64,000 nt of DNA from Trinickia diaoshuihuensis. Lineage in GTDB: Bacteria > Pseudomonadota > Gammaproteobacteria > Burkholderiales > Burkholderiaceae. This document shows positions 52,382 to 62,175 of this stretch, piece after piece; position 1 is the stretch's first letter, and the number at the start of each line of letters is the position of its first letter. Made by a program: the position numbers and the translations under genes. Below the pieces are notes generated by a model that did not search any database, was not told the DNA's origin, and saw nothing but the letters and a program-made list of their open reading frames with translations. The stretch is from NCBI RefSeq assembly GCF_003390925.1, contig NZ_QUBS01000082.1, positions 62,001-126,000 of the forward strand, read 5' to 3'.

Positions 52382-52387
52382 GCTCGC

Positions 52388-53338
52388 TCATCCGTTAGAT
52401 GCCGCATTGGCCGCGCGCTGCCGCGCAGCGTAGTCCGCATAGGTCGCCCCGATGCCTTCGGCAAGCCCGATCGTCGCGTGCCAGCCCATGCGAGCAAGGC
52501 GCGACACGTCGAGCAGCTTGCGCGGCGTACCGTCCGGCTTGGTGCGATCGAAGACGAGCTCGCCTCGAAAACCCGCCACGGCCGCCACGCGCTGCGCCAA
52601 TTCGCGTATCGTCAGATCGGCGCCGACGCCGACGTTGTACACACCGTCGGGTATATCGTGTTCGATGACGAAACGGGTCGCGCTCGCGAGGTCGTCCACG
52701 TGCATAAACTCACGCCGCGGCTCGCCGGTGCCCCATACCGTCAGCGTGGCGGCCTTCGATTCGACGGCCTCGTACGCCTTGCGAATCAGCGCCGGCAAGA
52801 CGTGGGAGCCCGATAGATCGTAGTTGTCGTTCGGGCCGTATAAATTGGTCGGCATCAGCGCGACGTAGCGAGTGCCGTATTGCCGGTTGTAGGCTTCGCA
52901 CAGCTTGAGCCCCGCGATCTTCGCGATGGCATAAGGTTCGTTCGTCGGTTCGAGCGCGCCGCTCAACAGGTACGTTTCGCGAATCGGCTGCGGACACTGC
53001 TTGGGATAAATGCAGGACGACCCGAAAAACACGAGCCGCAAGACGCCGGCTCGATAGGCCGCATCGATCACGTTGGCCTCAATCGCGAGGTTCTCGTAGA
53101 TGAAGGTTGCGGGCCGCATCGAATTGGCCAAAATGCCGCCGACGCGCGCGGCCGCCAGCAACACGATATCGATTCGCTCGGCGGCGAAAAACGCGCGCAC
53201 GGCCCGTTGATCGGTCAGATCGAGCGCTTCGTGCCCGCGCGTGACGAGATGGTAGCCGTGGGCCGCGAACTCGCGCATCAGCGCGGAGCCCACCATGCCG
53301 CGATGCCCGGCGACGAATATGCGTGGCTCGAGGTTCAT
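52388..53338 (-). CDS. fcl: GDP-L-fucose synthase
   Basis: 316 residues from the ATG at 53338 with GAGG seven bases upstream; a GTG two codons earlier is less well placed. SDR fold: [16 protein letters not shown] for NADPH, SSCIYPK with the catalytic Ser, and Y-x3-K in [49 protein letters not shown] is the GDP-fucose synthase hallmark. It converts GDP-4-keto-6-deoxymannose, made by Gmd, into GDP-L-fucose by epimerisation and reduction. It lies nine bases behind gmd. Confidence 0.96.
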   Translation of the reverse strand: MNLEPRIFVAGHRGMVGSALMREFAAHGYHLVTRGHEALDLTDQRAVRAFFAAERIDIVLLAAARVGGILANSMRPATFIYENLAIEANVIDAAYRAGVLRLVFFGSSCIYPKQCPQPIRETYLLSGALEPTNEPYAIAKIAGLKLCEAYNRQYGTRYVALMPTNLYGPNDNYDLSGSHVLPALIRKAYEAVESKAATLTVWGTGEPRREFMHVDDLASATRFVIEHDIPDGVYNVGVGADLTIRELAQRVAAVAGFRGELVFDRTKPDGTPRKLLDVSRLARMGWHATIGLAEGIGATYADYAARQRAANAASNG

Positions 53339-53347
53339 CGCCACACC

Positions 53348-54475
53348 TCACTCGTGGTGCTCGAGCGCCTTGAATCCCGCCATCGTCACGAGCGCGTCGC
53401 GCCGCGCGATTTGATAGTCGGCTAGCGCCATCTCGCGTACGAGCGCCGCAAACGGCGTGCTCGGCTGCCACCCGAGCTTCTCGCGCGCCTTGGTGCAATC
53501 GCCGAGCAGCGTTTCGACTTCGGTCGGTCTGAAATAGCGCGGATCGACTCGGACGATGACCTCGCCCGGCGAAACGCGCGTCTCGCGGCCCGGCGCACGC
53601 TCGACGACGCCGACTTCGTCGAGCCCGCTTCCCTCGAAGCGGACCTCGATACCGAGCTCGGCCGCCGCTCGCTGCACGAACTCGCGCACGCTGTACTGTT
53701 CGCCCGTGGCGATGACGAAATCCTCGGGCGTGTCTTGCTGCAGCATGAGCCATTGCATCTCGACGTAATCGCGCGCGTGGCCCCAGTCGCGCCGGGCCGA
53801 TAGATTCCCCAGATACAGCTCGCGCTGCAGCCCCACGGCGATCCGCGCCAACGCACGCGTGATCTTGCGCGTAACGAACGTTTCGCCCCGCACCGGCGAT
53901 TCGTGGTTGAACAAGATGCCGTTGCAAGCGTAGATACCATGCGCTTCGCGGTAGTTGACGGTCGTCCAATACGCGAACAGCTTGGCTACCGCGTACGGGC
54001 TGCGCGGATAGAACGGGGTGCTCTCGCGCTGCGGCGTCTCTTGCACGAGCCCATACAACTCCGAGGTGGATGCCTGATAGAACCGCGTACGCCTCTGCCA
54101 ACCGAGCACGCGAATCGCTTCGAGGATACGCAATGCGCCGAGCCCGTCGGCGTTCGCGGTGTACTCCGGTTCATCGAACGAAACGGCCACATGGCTTTGC
54201 GCAGCCAAGTTGTAGATCTCGTCCGGCTCCACGGTTTGGATCACACGCAGCAGACTCGTCGAATCGGTGAGATCGCCATAGTGCAGATGCAACTGCCGCC
54301 CGCCCTCCCCGTTCTCGTGCGGATCGTGATAAAGGTGATCGATGCGATCGGTATTGAACAGCGACGTTCGCCGCTTCAAGCCGTGCACTTCGTAGCCCTT
54401 CTCCAGCAGCAACTCGGCCAGGTACGCACCGTCTTGCCCCGTCACACCCGTGATCAATGCCACCTTGCGGTTCAT
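53348..54475 (-). CDS. gmd: GDP-mannose 4,6-dehydratase
   Basis: 375 residues, normal length. [30 protein letters not shown] is the NAD(P) loop; [15 protein letters not shown] and the Y-x3-K pair in [25 protein letters not shown] are intact. [20 protein letters not shown] and [24 protein letters not shown] are diagnostic for Gmd. It makes GDP-4-keto-6-deoxy-D-mannose for Fcl. GAGGAG lies before the ATG. Followed directly by fcl and preceded by wzc. Confidence 0.97.
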   Translation of the reverse strand: MNRKVALITGVTGQDGAYLAELLLEKGYEVHGLKRRTSLFNTDRIDHLYHDPHENGEGGRQLHLHYGDLTDSTSLLRVIQTVEPDEIYNLAAQSHVAVSFDEPEYTANADGLGALRILEAIRVLGWQRRTRFYQASTSELYGLVQETPQRESTPFYPRSPYAVAKLFAYWTTVNYREAHGIYACNGILFNHESPVRGETFVTRKITRALARIAVGLQRELYLGNLSARRDWGHARDYVEMQWLMLQQDTPEDFVIATGEQYSVREFVQRAAAELGIEVRFEGSGLDEVGVVERAPGRETRVSPGEVIVRVDPRYFRPTEVETLLGDCTKAREKLGWQPSTPFAALVREMALADYQIARRDALVTMAGFKALEHHE

Positions 54476-54517
54476 GTTCGGCTCCTCGTCATCGCTATCG
54501 TCGTTCGTCCGGCGTGC

Positions 54518-56761
54518 TTACTCGGCCGTGCTTTCGTAGCCGTAATAGCCGCCTCTATAAGAACCTCCCAGCAGCGGCATGGCCGGCGGCACGTCGGTCA
54601 GCAGCACGCCTTTGAGATTCACGCCGCCCGTCTCGAGCCGCTTCGCCGTCTCGCCGATCTCCCCGATCGGATGCCGCCCGTAGCGCACGACGAGCAAGGT
54701 CGTGCCCGCATACTTGCCGATCAGTGTCGAATCGGTCACGGCCAGCACGGGCGGCGTATCGATGATGACGAGGTCGTACCGGCACGCGAGCGCTTGCAGC
54801 ACCTCGCGGAACCGATCGCTCATCAAGAGCTCCGACGGATGCGTCGGCAACGAGCCTTTGGCGAGCACGTCGAGACCGGGGAGCAACTCGCGCTGAATCG
54901 TGCTGTCGAGATCGCCGCCGCGCAACACGTCCGATAACCCCGGTTGGTGCCGGACGCCGAAATGCGAATGCACTTCACCGCGGCGCATGTCGCCGTCGAT
55001 CACGAGCACGCGTTTGCCGGCCGAGGCGACGAGCGCGGCGAGATTGACCGAGAGGAACGATTTGCCGGCATCGGGACGCGATCCGGTCAGCATGACGATA
55101 TTGTTCGGCGCTTGATCGAGCGACAGTTGCAGCGACGTGCGCAGGCTGCGCACGCCTTCGACGGCAATGTCCTGCGGCGAATGCGCGGCCAGCACGTGCA
55201 GCCCTTGACGGCGCATGAGGACGTTTTGCTGCAGCCGCAATTGCAGACCGCTGCGCGGCACCACGGCGAAGACCGGCACACCCAGCGCGCTTTCGATTTC
55301 GTCGGCGCGTTCCACGCCGCCGTAGAGCGATTTGCGTATGAACGCCGCGATGATGCCGATGAACAGTCCGCCGCCGAATGCGAAGAAAACGATCAGCGCA
55401 CGCTTGGGCCAGACGGGCTTATCGGGCGCCTCGGCGAAGTCGACGACGCGCACATTGCCGATTTGCCCGGCCTTGGCCACCCGCAGTTGCTGAGCGCTAT
55501 TCAACATGTTCGTATAAAGCTCGGTATCGACGCGCACGTCGCGGAGCAGGCGCAACGCAGTCTGCTCCGTGTCCGGCAGTGCGGCGACGCTCTTCGTCAT
55601 CTCGGCCTGCGCGCTTCTTAGCTGTGCGATCTGCGCATCGAGCGCGGCCACGGCCGGATGGCTCGACGTGAAGCGCTGCGACAGGTCGACACGCTGCCGC
55701 TCGAGGTCGGCAAGCTTGGTCTTGTTCTCGACCGCTTGTTGCAGCAGCAAGCGGCTTTCCTCGCTCAAGTCGACGGTTCCGTGGTTATTGCGGAAGGTGT
55801 TGTAGCGCTGCTCGGCCGCGTCGAGTTCGCGGCGTAGCTGCGGCAGTTGCTGGTCGAGAAACGCGAGCGTATGTTCGGCTTCGGCCGAACGCCGATCGAC
55901 GTCTTGCTGAATGAAGTGGCGGGCGATCCCGTTCACGACATCGGCCGTCAACGCCGGATTCGCACCTTGCAGGGTCAACGCGATGACGCCCGATTGCAGC
56001 GCCGTCTCTTTGACGCTGAGCTCTTTCTGCAGTCGTTCGACCGTATCGAGCGTCGACGAGCGTGTCAGGTCGAAACGCGTGCCGGCGCGGCCCGTCAATC
56101 GATCGACGCGCACGTGCACGGGACCCGCCGCCGTCGCACCGGTCACATCGTCGCCGACGCGTCCGCTTGCGATCGCGATGCCGTCGGGGTCGCTCAACGT
56201 GAAGGTGCCACCCTCGCCCACCGTCACCGTAAAGGTTTTGCCGAAGAGAGCGCCGGGCGTGTCCATGCGCGACACCTCGATGGTTTCGTTGCCCCAAGCA
56301 AAACCGCCGAGGTCCACGAACGGCGGCATCGTGAAGCCGAACTTGCCGGTCGTCAGCGCCGTGGTGAAATACCCGACGATCGGCAGCGTGCGCGGCTGCG
56401 CGCCGATATCCAAATGCAGGTCGCGCACCGTGCCTTCCGTAACCAGCCTGGACCTCAGCAATTCGATCTGCGCGGCCGTGGTCGCTTTCGTTTCGAACAT
56501 CCGCGACAACGGCTCGATCTGCCGGCGGAGCTCGTTTGCGGCACCGTTGCCTGCGTTGGGATTCTCCTCGACTTGGATGATCGCGTCGGACTTGTACACG
56601 GGCCGGGCCAAGAACGCATAGGCCGAGCCGAGCAGCGTGACGACGAGCGTCGTCGTCGCGACGAGCCGCCAATTCGTCGCAATGGCATGCAAATAGTCGG
56701 CAAGGCGCAATTCCTCGCCGGAGCCCAAATCGGTATAGCGATGCTCGAAGTCGATAGCCAT
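54518..56761 (-). CDS. wzc: Wzc-type polysaccharide co-polymerase / BY-kinase
   Basis: 747 residues from the ATG at 56761 (MAIDFEHRYTDLG). Two membrane helices (WRLVATTTLVVTLLGSAYAFLA and ALIVFFAFGGGLFIGIIAAFI) flank a periplasmic coiled domain, followed by the cytoplasmic BY-kinase: Walker A GSRPDAGKS at about 560-568, Walker A' LVIDGDMRR, Walker B LVIIDTPPV. The C-terminus has a tyrosine cluster (Y735, Y739, Y740, Y742), fewer than in E. coli Wzc. It controls chain length and export through autophosphorylation. No Wzb-type phosphatase gene lies in the window. Confidence 0.96.
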   Translation of the reverse strand: MAIDFEHRYTDLGSGEELRLADYLHAIATNWRLVATTTLVVTLLGSAYAFLARPVYKSDAIIQVEENPNAGNGAANELRRQIEPLSRMFETKATTAAQIELLRSRLVTEGTVRDLHLDIGAQPRTLPIVGYFTTALTTGKFGFTMPPFVDLGGFAWGNETIEVSRMDTPGALFGKTFTVTVGEGGTFTLSDPDGIAIASGRVGDDVTGATAAGPVHVRVDRLTGRAGTRFDLTRSSTLDTVERLQKELSVKETALQSGVIALTLQGANPALTADVVNGIARHFIQQDVDRRSAEAEHTLAFLDQQLPQLRRELDAAEQRYNTFRNNHGTVDLSEESRLLLQQAVENKTKLADLERQRVDLSQRFTSSHPAVAALDAQIAQLRSAQAEMTKSVAALPDTEQTALRLLRDVRVDTELYTNMLNSAQQLRVAKAGQIGNVRVVDFAEAPDKPVWPKRALIVFFAFGGGLFIGIIAAFIRKSLYGGVERADEIESALGVPVFAVVPRSGLQLRLQQNVLMRRQGLHVLAAHSPQDIAVEGVRSLRTSLQLSLDQAPNNIVMLTGSRPDAGKSFLSVNLAALVASAGKRVLVIDGDMRRGEVHSHFGVRHQPGLSDVLRGGDLDSTIQRELLPGLDVLAKGSLPTHPSELLMSDRFREVLQALACRYDLVIIDTPPVLAVTDSTLIGKYAGTTLLVVRYGRHPIGEIGETAKRLETGGVNLKGVLLTDVPPAMPLLGGSYRGGYYGYESTAE

Positions 56762-56802
56762 GATGGTTGCTCGCCTCATAGGGATGCCGCTTGGCGGCCG
56801 GA

Positions 56803-57951
56803 TCACTTGGTCACGACGACGCCCGTGATCGCCGCGTTGATCGCCGGCAGGAACAAGTTCAAGACGCGATTGAATTTCACGAGCGCGCCGTTATCGACGT
56901 AGACGACGTCTTTCGGCTCCAGCTCGAACTGGTTCGCCAGCACCATCGAGACCGGCGAGGTGGCATCGAGGTGATAAATCTGCGGATTGCTGCCCGTGGA
57001 ATCGCGGATCACGAACAACTGCTTCGCTTGCGCCGTCGCGGGGTTCAGGCTGCCGGCTTGCGAAAGCGCTTCGGCCAGCGTGAGACGGCCGTCGCGCATC
57101 GGCATGACGGTCGCGGGTTTATTGACTTCGCCCATCACGTAGACGCCGTTTTCGTCGCGCGAACCGACGTGCACCATGTCGCCGGGCCGCAGCACGATCT
57201 CGGAGGGACTATGTCCGCCGCGCACGAGTTCGGCGAAACTGATCGGGTAGCGTTTGCCCTCCCGAACGAGCGTGACGCGGCTTTGGTCGGCCGCGCTCGT
57301 GAAACCGCCGGCGCGACCGATGGCCTCCGTCAACGTCATCGGAATGTCGTTGATCTGAATCGACCCGGGTTTGCCGACGTCGCCGTCGATATAGATTGCC
57401 TTCGCCCGGAACGAAGCCACCCGGACTGTCACCTCGGGCTTCTTGTACACCTTGCTGATACGGCCGACGATCTTGCGCTGCACTTGGTCGACGCTATCTC
57501 CCGCCACGTGCACGGTCCCCGCGTATGGAAACTGCAGATTGCCCGCCTCATCCACGACGAATCCGGGCGCCGCGTCGTCGGTGCGCGTCGTCGGCGTCGG
57601 CTGCCCGAGCGCGGCGGCGAGCTCCGGATGGTCCCAGACGGTGATCTGCAGGACATCGCCGGGCCCCACGCGGTACGGCGCCGGTCGGCCGAAGAGCGCT
57701 TGCGTTTGGTCCGAGATCGGGTGCTGCTGCGCTTGCTCGTTCATCGAACGGATCAGCTTCAGGTTGATATCGGTGATCGGCACCTGCACGCTCTGGCTAG
57801 GCTCGGTGCTGTACTCTCCCCCCGCCTGTGCGATGGCCGGCGGCGTCACCATGCGCTGACCGGGTACGAGCGAACAGGCCGGCAGCAGAAACGTACCGAT
57901 CAGTACTCCTAATGAATATATCGTTCGAATGTGCGGGTTCGATCCGGACAT
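56803..57951 (-). CDS. wza: Wza-type outer-membrane polysaccharide export lipoprotein
   Basis: 382 residues. Lipobox LLPAC with C26. The PES domain starts APYRVGPGDVLQITVWDHPELA and is followed by SLBB domains (VGRISKVYKKPEVTVRVASFRAKAIYIDGDVGKPGSIQIN and VYVMGEVNKPATVMPMRDGRLTLAEALSQAGSLN). The C-terminal VVYVDNGALVKFNRVLNLFLPAINAAITGVVVT is the amphipathic helix that lines the octameric outer-membrane barrel. It exports the polymer with Wzc. Gaps to its neighbours are about 40 bases. Confidence 0.97.
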   Translation of the reverse strand: MSGSNPHIRTIYSLGVLIGTFLLPACSLVPGQRMVTPPAIAQAGGEYSTEPSQSVQVPITDINLKLIRSMNEQAQQHPISDQTQALFGRPAPYRVGPGDVLQITVWDHPELAAALGQPTPTTRTDDAAPGFVVDEAGNLQFPYAGTVHVAGDSVDQVQRKIVGRISKVYKKPEVTVRVASFRAKAIYIDGDVGKPGSIQINDIPMTLTEAIGRAGGFTSAADQSRVTLVREGKRYPISFAELVRGGHSPSEIVLRPGDMVHVGSRDENGVYVMGEVNKPATVMPMRDGRLTLAEALSQAGSLNPATAQAKQLFVIRDSTGSNPQIYHLDATSPVSMVLANQFELEPKDVVYVDNGALVKFNRVLNLFLPAINAAITGVVVTK

Positions 57952-57991
57952 GACGTCCTCCGTGCCGATGGTTCGCGAAGTGGCGGGCGGC

Positions 57992-59389
57992 CTAGTACGC
58001 GTTGCTGTGGACGAATCCCTTGACGATCGTCGCCGCGATGATTCGCATGTCGAGACCGAAGGACCAATTGCCGAGGTAGTACAAATCGTGCGCGACGCGC
58101 CGCTCCATTTTTTCGATACGGTCGGTCTCGCCGCGATAACCGTTGATCTGCGCCCAGCCCGTAATGCCGGGCTTGATCCGGTAACGGTGGATATAACCGG
58201 CCACGACGTTTCGATAGAGATCGTCGTGCTCGAGCGCGTGCGGACGCGGTCCGACCACGGACATGTCGCCGCGCAGCACGTTGAAGAACTGCGGCAATTC
58301 GTCGAGACTCGTGTGCCTCAGAAACGCACCGAGCTTCGTCACGCGCGGATCGTGACGTACCGCCTGTCGCAGGACGCCTGGGGCTTCCGTATGGACCCGC
58401 ATCGTGCGGAACTTGTACATCGTGAAGATGCGCCCGTCCGCACCCTTTCGCTTTTGCCTGAACAGGGCCGGCCCGGGTGAGGACAGCTTGACGGCCACGG
58501 CGATAACGGCAAGCAGCGGCGAAAGGCCGAGCAATGCGCACGCGGCGAAGAGTCGATCGAAGATGTCTTTCGTCAGCAACGCACGGGGCGAGAGCGGCGA
58601 GGCCACGAGATTGATCGCCGGCACGCCGAGCAAATCGATTACGCCGCCGCTCTCGAACAACGCCAGCGAGCGCACGTCGGGCATGAAGCGAATATTGACC
58701 AGATCGTCGCGAAACTCGGCAACGATGCGCAGGATCGTGCGCTCCTCGGAAAGCGGCAGCGCAAGCCAAACCTCATGCAAATCGCTGCCGCGGACATAGC
58801 GCGCAAAGGCATCGAGATCGACGAAACGGCGCACGCCGCCGCTGGCCGATCGGCCGCCCTCGACTGCGGTATGCGGATGCAAGAGGAGTACGGCCGCCGC
58901 CCGAAAGCCCGTGGCGGGAGCGGCCTCGATGCGGCGCAAGATGGCGTCGCAATGCGGGCCTGCTCCGACGATCGCGACCTGATGCAGATTGATCCCCGCA
59001 TGCCGCAACCGCGCGAGCACGGCGTGCGCGGCGAGCCGGTAGACGATCAACGACGCGCCGGCAAGCGCGCTCCAATAGGCAAACCACAATCGCGAGACGT
59101 AGTCGATCTCGCGCAACGAAAACATCGCGGTAAGCGCGCAGGCCTGCGCGACGAGCCAAGCGAGCGCGACCTGCCCCGCCAGCATCCGCTTGGAGCGCCC
59201 GCGCCACGAATCGTAGACGCCGAATGCCGGAAACAAGACCAGCACGCAGGCGGTGCTGAGCGCGACGAAGGGCGCGACGAAATCGTGCCGCTGCGCGTCG
59301 GCGAACCGAACATCGGATGCAAGCGCCGCGCCGGCCAACACGATGCCGGCATCGGACAGCCGCGTCATGAAACCCTGTATCTCACGCAT
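57992..59389 (-). CDS. Undecaprenyl-phosphate glucose phosphotransferase (initiating transferase, WcaJ/BceB type)
   Basis: 465 residues from the ATG at 59389 with GGAGA seven bases upstream; a TTG five codons earlier is less likely. Four to five N-terminal membrane helices, a Rossmann-like middle ([21 protein letters not shown]), then the C-terminal bacterial sugar transferase domain: [58 protein letters not shown] and [29 protein letters not shown]. It transfers a sugar-1-phosphate to undecaprenyl phosphate. Probably glucose, by family. Confidence 0.95.
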   Translation of the reverse strand: MREIQGFMTRLSDAGIVLAGAALASDVRFADAQRHDFVAPFVALSTACVLVLFPAFGVYDSWRGRSKRMLAGQVALAWLVAQACALTAMFSLREIDYVSRLWFAYWSALAGASLIVYRLAAHAVLARLRHAGINLHQVAIVGAGPHCDAILRRIEAAPATGFRAAAVLLLHPHTAVEGGRSASGGVRRFVDLDAFARYVRGSDLHEVWLALPLSEERTILRIVAEFRDDLVNIRFMPDVRSLALFESGGVIDLLGVPAINLVASPLSPRALLTKDIFDRLFAACALLGLSPLLAVIAVAVKLSSPGPALFRQKRKGADGRIFTMYKFRTMRVHTEAPGVLRQAVRHDPRVTKLGAFLRHTSLDELPQFFNVLRGDMSVVGPRPHALEHDDLYRNVVAGYIHRYRIKPGITGWAQINGYRGETDRIEKMERRVAHDLYYLGNWSFGLDMRIIAATIVKGFVHSNAY

Positions 59390-59433
59390 TTGCGTTCTCC
59401 GCAACGAGGCGGGCGGTCCCCTCGCCCTCGCGT

Positions 59434-60996
59434 TCAGGGACTCGCCCTATCATTCTTGCAGCGGCCGTAGTTGTCTTCGAAGCGCACGATGTCGTCCTCG
59501 CCGAGATAGGCGCCCGACTGCACTTCGATAATTTCGAGCGGCAGCTTGCCGGGATTGGCGAGCCGGTGCCGCACGCCGAGCGGGATGAAGGTCGATTCGT
59601 TCTCGCTCAGCAAAAACTCTTCGTCTCCGCGCGTCACGAGCGCGGTACCGCGCACGACGACCCAATGCTCCGCGCGGTGGTGATGCATCTGCAAGGAGAG
59701 CCGCGCACCCGGCGCCACGACGATACGCTTGACCTGGAAGCGCTCGCCTTGGTCGATCGAATCGTAAAAACCCCATGGGCGCCGCACCTTGCGATGGCTC
59801 TCGGCCTCGGGCGCGTGCTCGGCCTTGATACGCGCGACCAGCCCTTTGATGCGCTGGACGTGCGAACGGTCGGCCACGAGGACGGCATCGGGGGTTTCCA
59901 CGACGACGACGTCCGTCGTGCCGACGCAGGCCACCAAACGGCTTTCGGCATGCGCGTAGGTGGAGACCGCGCCCTCGAGCACGACGCGCCCGCGTGCGAC
60001 ATTGCCGTCGGTGTCCTTATGCAGCGCATCCCATACCGCATCCCACGAGCCGAGGTCGGACCAGCCCGCTTGCAGCGGGACGACGATCCCGGCGCAAGGC
60101 GCTTGGGGGCCGCCGATCCGCTCCATGACGGCGTAGTCGATCGAATCGGCCGGCGCATCGGCGAAGGCCTCGCGTTCCGGCTCGAAACGCGCGTCGCGCA
60201 TCGCGCCTCGCGCGACGGCCGCGAGACACGCCGCGTGCATTTCGGGCCGAACGCGCCGGAGCGCTTCGAGCCAGACGGAGGCGCGCAGCACGAAGATACC
60301 GCTGTTCCACCAATAGCCGCCGTGCGCGACATATTGCGCGGCCACCTCGGCCGGCGGTTTTTCGACGAAACGATCGATCAGATACGCGCCGTCGCCGCAG
60401 GGCTCGCCGGCGCGCACGTAACCGAAGCCGGTGTCGGGCCGCGTCGGCGGCACACCCAATGCCGCGATTTCGCCGCGCTGCGCATGCCGTGCCGCCAATT
60501 CGATCGCGTGCTGCAACGCACGGACGTCGGCGATGGCATGATCGGCGGGCATCACCACGAGGATCGCATCGCCGTCGCGCTCGCACGTGAGCGCCGCGGC
60601 CAACGTCAATGCGGGCGCCGTATCGCGGCGCTCGGGCTCGACGATCAAACGCGGCGTCACGCCGCAAGAGCGCAACTGTTCGGCGATGATGAAACCGTGC
60701 TCGTCGCCGCATACGACGAGCGGCGCATCGGCCACGTCCCAACCCGGCGCGAAACCGTCCAGGCGATGCGCGGTCGCTTGCAACAGCGAGTCGGCGCCGA
60801 TCACGTCGATCAGTTGCTTCGGATAGCGCTCGCGCGACATCGGCCATAAGCGCGTCCCCGCCCCACCCGCCAGCACGACGGGAACGAGCCGGCGGCACGG
60901 CAGGGGCGGGCGGCGTTCGCCGGCGGCCGCGCGCGGGGGGACGACCCGTGGCGCGCCCGGGCGCTGCGCGTGCTCTCGTTGCACGGCATACCTCAT
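59434..60996 (-). CDS. manC: Mannose-1-phosphate guanylyltransferase / mannose-6-phosphate isomerase (AlgA/ManC/BceA type)
   Basis: 520 residues from the ATG at 60996 (preceded by GGGGG). N-terminal nucleotidyltransferase: LVPVVLAGGAGTRLWPMSRERYPKQLIDV, EPERRDTAPALTLAA, GFGYVRAGEPCG, FVEKPPAEVAAQYVAHGGYWWNSGIFVLRASVWLEAL. C-terminal cupin isomerase: RPWGFYDSIDQGERFQVKRIVVAPGARLSLQMHHHRAEHWVVVRGTALV. It supplies GDP-mannose for gmd. An extra 40 basic, Pro-rich residues precede the catalytic domain. It begins only 14 bases after the regulator gene. Confidence 0.96.
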   Translation of the reverse strand: MRYAVQREHAQRPGAPRVVPPRAAAGERRPPLPCRRLVPVVLAGGAGTRLWPMSRERYPKQLIDVIGADSLLQATAHRLDGFAPGWDVADAPLVVCGDEHGFIIAEQLRSCGVTPRLIVEPERRDTAPALTLAAALTCERDGDAILVVMPADHAIADVRALQHAIELAARHAQRGEIAALGVPPTRPDTGFGYVRAGEPCGDGAYLIDRFVEKPPAEVAAQYVAHGGYWWNSGIFVLRASVWLEALRRVRPEMHAACLAAVARGAMRDARFEPEREAFADAPADSIDYAVMERIGGPQAPCAGIVVPLQAGWSDLGSWDAVWDALHKDTDGNVARGRVVLEGAVSTYAHAESRLVACVGTTDVVVVETPDAVLVADRSHVQRIKGLVARIKAEHAPEAESHRKVRRPWGFYDSIDQGERFQVKRIVVAPGARLSLQMHHHRAEHWVVVRGTALVTRGDEEFLLSENESTFIPLGVRHRLANPGKLPLEIIEVQSGAYLGEDDIVRFEDNYGRCKNDRASP

Positions 60997-61010
60997 AGCG
61001 ACGCCCCCGT

Positions 61011-62000
61011 TCAACCGCCGGCCCCGCGGCGGCCTTGCGAGCGGAATTCGGTGGGCGAAATCATCATTCGCTTGCGGAAGATCTTGGCGAGACGATCGCC
61101 GTTGCCCATGCCGCTGCGCCGCGCGATCTTATCGACGGGCAACTCCGAATCGATCAGCAGGCTGCAGGTGATGGCCAGGCGCGCCTGCAACAAATAGTCC
61201 GAGGGCGTCATGCCGAGTTCGAGCTTGAAGCGGCGCAAGAAATTGCGTTCGCTCATCGCGGCGACTTGCGCGGCATCGGCGATGGAAATGGGCCGTTCGC
61301 AGTTCTCTTGCAGCCAGCGCGCGGCCGCGCGAATCTTGTCGCCCGCGCTGGCCGCGCAGCCGTCGCCGAGCAACGGCATGAAACGCGCGCTCGATCCGGG
61401 CATCAAGCGTTCGGCCACCGCCCGCGCGAGTTCGACGCCAAGATCGCGCTTGACCATCGTCAACGCGCCCTTCATCGGCTCGAGGCGTTCGTCGGCATCG
61501 TCCTCGCGCGCGGTCTGCCGCAGATAGGAGCCGAAGTGATAAACCTTGTCGATCGCGCCGATTCCTGCCGCATCGAGCAACAGACTTCCTTCGCCGATCG
61601 AGCGGATGTTGGCCGTCTTCGTCTGTACGTGGCGCAGCCAGCCGATCAAGCGCTCGTCGCCCGCCGCGACGTGCGCCCCTTTGCCGCCGGCGATGAACAA
61701 TGCGTCGAAGCCGGTGTAGTGGCGAGCGTCGAGGCCGTCGGTCCAGACGCGTACCGACGATGCGCAGCGCACGTTGCCGCCCTCCGCGGAGAGGAACGCG
61801 ATGTCGTAGGCCTGCAAGTGATGGGCGCTCGTGCAAGCCAACTCGTTGGCCGCATGGAACACTTCGGCAACGAGGCCGGTCCCGAGCAGCGAGAAGCCGT
61901 CGAACAGCAAGATCGCAATCCTGCGGGTGGCGGTGGGCGCGTTTTGCGCACTGGCGCGCCACCATCCTGTCAGTGCGGGTTCGGTACTCGCGTAAGGCAT
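61011..62000 (-). CDS. GlxA-type transcriptional regulator (DJ-1/PfpI + AraC HTH) heading the exopolysaccharide operon
   Basis: 329 residues from the ATG at 62000 with GAGGGA seven bases upstream. Residues 27-200 are a DJ-1/PfpI-like domain (RRIAILLFDGFSLLGTGLVAEVFHAANEL). At the nucleophile elbow the usual Cys is missing (SIGEGSLLLDAAG), so it is a sensor, not an enzyme. The C-terminal AraC domain has ISIADAAQVAAMSERNFLRRFKLELGMTPSDYLLQARL and KIARRSGMGNGDRLAKIFRKRM. It lies 14 bases before manC with no promoter space, so it is probably the first cistron of the operon it controls. Confidence 0.92.
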   Translation of the reverse strand: MPYASTEPALTGWWRASAQNAPTATRRIAILLFDGFSLLGTGLVAEVFHAANELACTSAHHLQAYDIAFLSAEGGNVRCASSVRVWTDGLDARHYTGFDALFIAGGKGAHVAAGDERLIGWLRHVQTKTANIRSIGEGSLLLDAAGIGAIDKVYHFGSYLRQTAREDDADERLEPMKGALTMVKRDLGVELARAVAERLMPGSSARFMPLLGDGCAASAGDKIRAAARWLQENCERPISIADAAQVAAMSERNFLRRFKLELGMTPSDYLLQARLAITCSLLIDSELPVDKIARRSGMGNGDRLAKIFRKRMMISPTEFRSQGRRGAGG

Positions 62001-62121
62001 GACATTTCCCTCACGAATCATCGCCGGCATGGCCCGGATCCCCTCGTAGTGCAGTGCATCGTAGGCAGAGCCCGTACGCAGTGCCGATCGCATGACGTAA
62101 TTCGGCGACATCTTGTCTGAT

Positions 62122-62148
62122 AGCGTTAGGCGGATACCGCCTAATGCT
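62122..62148. promoter_or_regulatory. 27-bp palindrome upstream of the exopolysaccharide operon, candidate operator
   Basis: TTAGGCGG (62126-62133), spacer ATA, CCGCCTAA (62137-62144) is a perfect 8-bp dyad. After one mismatch on each side, AGC and GCT extend the symmetry. It sits 122 bases upstream of the regulator start. Such a site suits a dimeric regulator, perhaps the GlxA-like protein itself. Confidence 0.6.
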
Positions 62149-62175
62149 TTAACCGATGTTTACAACCTGTCTCGC

